Assembly (NCBI RefSeq): GCF_022682495.2
Contig: NC_071397.1
Span: forward strand, 19,106,739 to 19,170,738
Length of the DNA stretch: 64,000 nucleotides
Direction of reading: 5' to 3'
Source of the DNA: Desmodus rotundus
Lineage: Eukaryota > Chordata > Mammalia > Chiroptera > Phyllostomidae
Numbering within the stretch: the first letter of the stretch is position 1; the number at the start of each line of letters is the position of its first letter. Under the pieces are notes generated by a model that saw nothing but the letters and a program-made list of their open reading frames with translations, did no database searches and had not been told where the DNA came from. Of this stretch, positions 59,670 through 64,000 are shown piece by piece. The translations under genes were made by a program, and so were the position numbers.

Positions 59670-60465
59670 AATACTAAAATGGACATAGGGAAAGATGCTC
59701 AATGTCACTAATCATCAGACAAAAGCAAATTAAAACCTGAATAAGATGTCACCTCACACTGGTCAGAATGGCTGTCATCAGTAAATCCACAAATAACAAG
59801 TGGTGGTGAGAATGGGGAGAAAAGAGACCCCTTTTGCACTGTTGGTGGGAATGTAGATTGATGCAGCCATTGTCGAAAGCAGCATGGAGATACATCAAAA
59901 AATTAAAATTTTGACCAAAAAATTAAAATTTTGGCCTTATGACCAAGAGATTCCACTTCTGGGAATTTATCTGAAGAAGCCTGAAACACTAATTCAAAAG
60001 GACATAAGCACCCCTATGTTCATTGCAGTGTTGCTTACAATCGTCAAGATAGGAAGCAGCCCAAGTGTCGATAAGCAGATGAATGGATAAAACAACTATG
60101 GGACATTTACACAATGCAATACTACTTGGCTATAAAAAAGACAAAAATTTTACCTTTTGCAACAGCATGGATGGACCTGGAGAACATTATGCTAAGTGAA
60201 ATAAACCAGTCAGAGAAAGACAGATACCATATGATTTCCCTCTTACATGGAATCTAACTAACAACTGAACTAACAAGCAAAATAGAGACAGACTTATTGA
60301 TAGAAAGCAGGATGACAGCTCTCAGAGGAGGCATAACAGGTGGAGGAGTTAAGCAAAAAGGAAAAAGGACTCATGGACATGGGCAACAGTGTGGTGCCTG
60401 CAGGCGAGAAGGATGTGTAAGGGGGATAAATGGTAATGGAAAAATACAATAAAAATTTTAAAAAT
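59670..60465 (+). mobile_element. 5'-truncated L1, sense
   Basis: Starts at about ORF2 codon 1087 (AAGATGCTCAATGTCACTAA), runs through the Cys-rich region (near 59840) to the ORF2 end, then the 3' UTR to AATACAATAAAAATTTT. The frame is broken. A 20-bp tandem duplication (CAAAAAATTAAAATTTTG twice at 59896-59933) lies in the ORF2 remnant. Confidence 0.85.
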
Positions 60466-63400
60466 ACAAAATAAAACTAAAAGGAAAATTTAATAAATCA
60501 TTAATTGGATAGCCTAAAGGTATTTCTAGATTCGGGCTCAACTAGTATCCAGAATTCAAACAATTTTCCAATATATGTATCTCAGTTGCCACTGCTTTCC
60601 CCTGTATATGACCTTCACATTCTGTTCTTCAGAGGGACTCTCTCAATGTGTCTGGGGCATATGGGTCTGTAGTAGATTCATGGTGTATGTTACCAGTTTT
60701 ACCTCCACTATCCAAATAGATAATCCAGAGGAAGGCTCTTGTAATTGATCTTGCTTTAGTCATGGGAGCAATTGTTCTATTTAAGAAAAATGTAGTTCTG
60801 TCCATGGTCAGGCCTGTGTCATGCATTTATCTCTGAGGCTTCGCATATATGTGGAGAATAGGGATGTGCTTTATGATTGACAACCCCATTGGAACCTCAT
60901 GAGTGGGAAAAGAATGATTCCACAAAGGTAGAAGTGCTGATAAAATATTGTCCAATCCATTCCTATATTCCATCCACATTGTAACCAGTTATTAAATGTC
61001 TTCACCTAACATACTATAATAATTCCAAGTGTCACCAAATATATACTCAGTTCTTCTCTATGGGCAACAAATCGATACCATCTCCAAATGGCACATCTAG
61101 TGATATATACTCTCCTTTGATCAACTTTGGATATATGGGTTTCCATGATGTAGTTACACCCTAACACAGTCTACAATCGGGGTAGGCAGGAAAAAAGGAA
61201 AACTGCAATAAACTACTATCTGTGAAAAGGAGAAGAAGAAATAATAGCTGTTACTGAGCCTTAGCAAAATCAAATTCCATAGGAAAGAATAGTAAGGAAC
61301 TCCTCCTTGGCCATGGAGTAAATACTCAGTCACGGATCTGTCTCCTTTTGCTTTGAAGGCTAGGAGGATTGCCAGGGTCCATTTTCCTTAAAGGCTATAT
61401 CTGAAAGTAGCACACGGAGAGATTCCCTCTGTAGGACTGTAATTGCTTGATCCACCCACTTTCTGTAGATATGGTGATAATGACCGGAATGCTGAGTTGA
61501 TGGGTGAGCAATAACAGATTTCTGTTTTCCAGGCTTGAGGGTTCTTGGACAATTAAATATCCTAAAACCTCCACTCTTCTACTTGCTAATTTATTTCTGA
61601 AATCTCCTCAGGATAATAAGCAACAGTAGCAATCTCGGATCAAGAGCACTGAAAAAACCCACTGGTGGGTCCCCCAATAATTGTCCTTAATACCTAGCTG
61701 ATTTCTCAAGGCCACTGCTAAAAGGCTTCCACTGAGCCCTAGGCTGCTGGTGGTGAGGGTAAGCCCATCTCTGTTCTGTCCTGCTGCATCTCACTAGGTA
61801 GTGCTTTTATATTACCTACTACCTAGAGAGAGTACTTCCGCTGTCAGTCTGGGTACAAACATTAGGAGATGTTTGGAAGATGATTCTATGATTTAACCCA
61901 CTCCTAGGTACCAATCTTATTTTCTCCCCTCCCTGCTTTTGCTCATTCTAACTTTTTTATTGAGCACATAGTTTTTGTTTGTTTGTTTTATAATTAACAA
62001 AGCACTGGTTTTATGGCTCTCAGCCATCTTGAATTCCTGTGTTATATTTTATCAACAAATCTAAATGTTCCCTTTCTGCTTGCAGATCACTGGATTGAGA
62101 ATCGAAACTTATCCCCTTTCTTGCAGGGTCTTACTGGAAGCTGCTAAGAAGGACCCATGTTTGCTAACATTCTCATCTTTTTACTAGGTCCCCAAAAGTT
62201 TCATCTCAGGAAGATAGGAGGTATGAATTCTGGGACATATCAAACACTTCCAACTTTCCATCCAGAGAGAGATCATTGCTGCTCACGGTGACATCTGGAC
62301 TCAGTTTCCCAGGTCAGGCTGTTGTTGCTACAGCATTCCTTTTCAAGACACCAATTTATATATGAGGACTCTGGGTTACCAGGGACAAAAACCTAACTTA
62401 AATCAGATTAAGTTTAAAACAGGAACTGGCTTGATGATTGTTTGTTTGGTTGTATCCAGAACTCAATCATTTTAAGCCCCCCCCCACCACACACACACTA
62501 TTTATGGTTTATTTTCCCTTAAAAGTTGGCTTGATTTCCTCCTCCTTCAGCATTCCTCCATGCAGTTAGTGAAGAAGGAGGTGGATACTCCAGGCTCCCT
62601 CCCTTCAGATAAACTGCCTCTGCAGACAGATGACTTGTAAATTCTCTAATTGCTGTATGATATATCGATATAGTTCTAAACTTTACAAAATAAGTGTATG
62701 TATCTCATTTAGGAATGCTGCCTATGTAAGGGAAAAAGTATCAGGACAGGCATAAGAACAATAAACACCAGACTGGGAGCCGTAATTACCTCTGTGAGCT
62801 CACAGATGGATGAGCTGCGGTGGGGCACACAGAAACTGCAGCTGTGTTGGTGATGCTTTTTATTGTTATATTTTCTTAAACATTTTAGTATGGCCCAGAT
62901 ATTTTATAATTCAAAAAAAATAATGTTATTTATGTTGATTTTGATTCCAGAGACAACCTCTAACAGGCCCTATTTGGATAACTTGAGCAGTCTATTCCCT
63001 CCCTTTTTTTTTTCTTTTTTATAAAATGTACAGGCTAAGTTATATGCTGAAAACCCTGTGGGTGGGTAGAATAAGGAGATACTATTGTTCTCCTCACCAT
63101 CAGATGCAAAAGGAACAGGGAAACTATAGTTAAAAAAAAAAAAAGAAGAAGTGCTAGTTGGGAAAAAAATCACCGAGGGACATTTCAATAGGTTAATTTT
63201 CTTTAAGTGAAACTCATTCTTTCTCTGGTTTATTTTCAATCTGTTCAGGTATGGATTCTCACCACCTTACACACTGCCAACTGAAATGATAACACTAATG
63301 CCCAATAAGCCTGGTAAGCAATGGTGGGGGCGGGGACTAGAGGGATCTTTGACGAAAAAAGTCGTAGTCTTTTCCTTGTGCAACAGCATTGAAGGCCACC

Positions 63401-64000
63401 CCAGGAGAGCAGGAGGAAGGCTTCTCCGTGTGTGGGGTGTGTGTGTGTACATAGTAGTGCTTGAATGTGGATCGGAGGGTGACCCGCGCGGATGACTTTC
63501 CCCACACTCTTTCATTCTGGGTCACTGTGCCTCAGCGCCTCACGCTGCCCTGAAACCTCCAGGACTATCATCTTTAGATTTCATTTTGGGGGACTCAGCT
63601 TGTAAAAACTAACCAACCAACCAACCAAACAAACAAACAAAACAAAACAAAAATACCGCCACAAGACACTGCCTGTTTGGTCGCTCTCCAAACCTTGTTT
63701 TACCACGAAAGCTCCCTGCAGGTGACTATAAACTGTCACCAATCCTTGAAGATCCCCATTTTTCTCTGCTGATTGACCTCAGCCACAAACCATGCATGGG
63801 TAACAATGGGTGAGGAAGGAGCCTTTCTTACCATGAGCACCTCCTGCTCCTTGATCCTGACAATGTAGTGACTGTGTGAGATTTACAATGAAACGTGGAG
63901 ATTATGTTGTTGGGAACAAATGTTTGAAGACTGCTTTAAAGATGTATGAGGGAGTGGTGGTCAGGTTTGATAGATGTACACCCAATATTTGGATGCGGTG
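60466..64000. other. Unassigned intergenic DNA with simple repeats
   Basis: About 3.5 kb with no recognised exon. Simple repeats: C-run then (CA)n at 62478-62502, (GT)n at 63428-63450, and (AACC)n running into (AAAC)n/(AAAAC)n at 63607-63650. The open frames near 63245-63525 overlap on both strands and show no domain. Confidence 0.4.

Noticed and set aside
60466..62960. Endogenous retrovirus internal region
   Set aside because: Some wording looked like an antisense old retroviral segment, but I could not find any ordered gag or pol motif or flanking LTRs.

Overview
This is a mammalian, almost certainly bat, intergenic stretch of about 64 kb. The bat call rests on three tRNA-derived Ves-type SINEs (11722-11951, 15647-15834, 31599-31858), with head sequence of the kind found in yangochiropteran bats, together with half-L1 (HAL1) elements, mariner/MITE copies and a young L1. 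Base composition is AT-rich apart from the L1 5' UTR and two unassigned GC-richer blocks. I find no convincing host exon, no tRNA or rRNA gene and no CRISPR. The short open frames outside repeats look like chance frames.

The centrepiece is a full-length, structurally intact LINE-1 at about 41322-48054 (+). It has a 1.64 kb GC-rich, CpG-rich 5' UTR starting with a YY1-like box. ORF1 encodes 310 aa and ORF2 encodes 1273 aa, with all recognisable endonuclease, reverse transcriptase and Cys-rich residues present. The 3' UTR is G-rich and ends in AATAAA and an uninterrupted run of about 45 A. An identical 15-bp target-site duplication flanks it (41307-41321 and 48055-48069). These are signs of a very recent, possibly mobile insertion.

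The rest is a record of older retrotransposition. A twin-primed (5'-inverted) L1 at 6965-9167 keeps its target-site duplication and has a younger L1 nested in it. Two more probable 5'-inverted L1 copies lie at 38925-40400 (interrupted by a hAT-type MITE) and 52125-53090. Truncated L1 tails lie at 186-439, 13445-14092, 16880-17195, 20885-21130 and 59670-60465. Two near full-length HAL1 elements lie on the minus strand (21378-23065 and 33713-35668). DNA transposons are a decayed full-length mariner (4881-6214), an internally deleted relative (17437-18090) and two copies of a 0.21 kb TA-flanked MITE (1219-1433 and 18105-18314). Ancient MIR, L2-type and MLT1 pieces fill in the background.

The L1 ORF1 and ORF2 products would work together as one ribonucleoprotein. 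By established biology the same machinery mobilises Ves SINEs and HAL1, so most of the interspersed DNA here is likely product of that pathway at different ages. Family names for old repeats are from pattern recognition only and were not checked against a repeat library.
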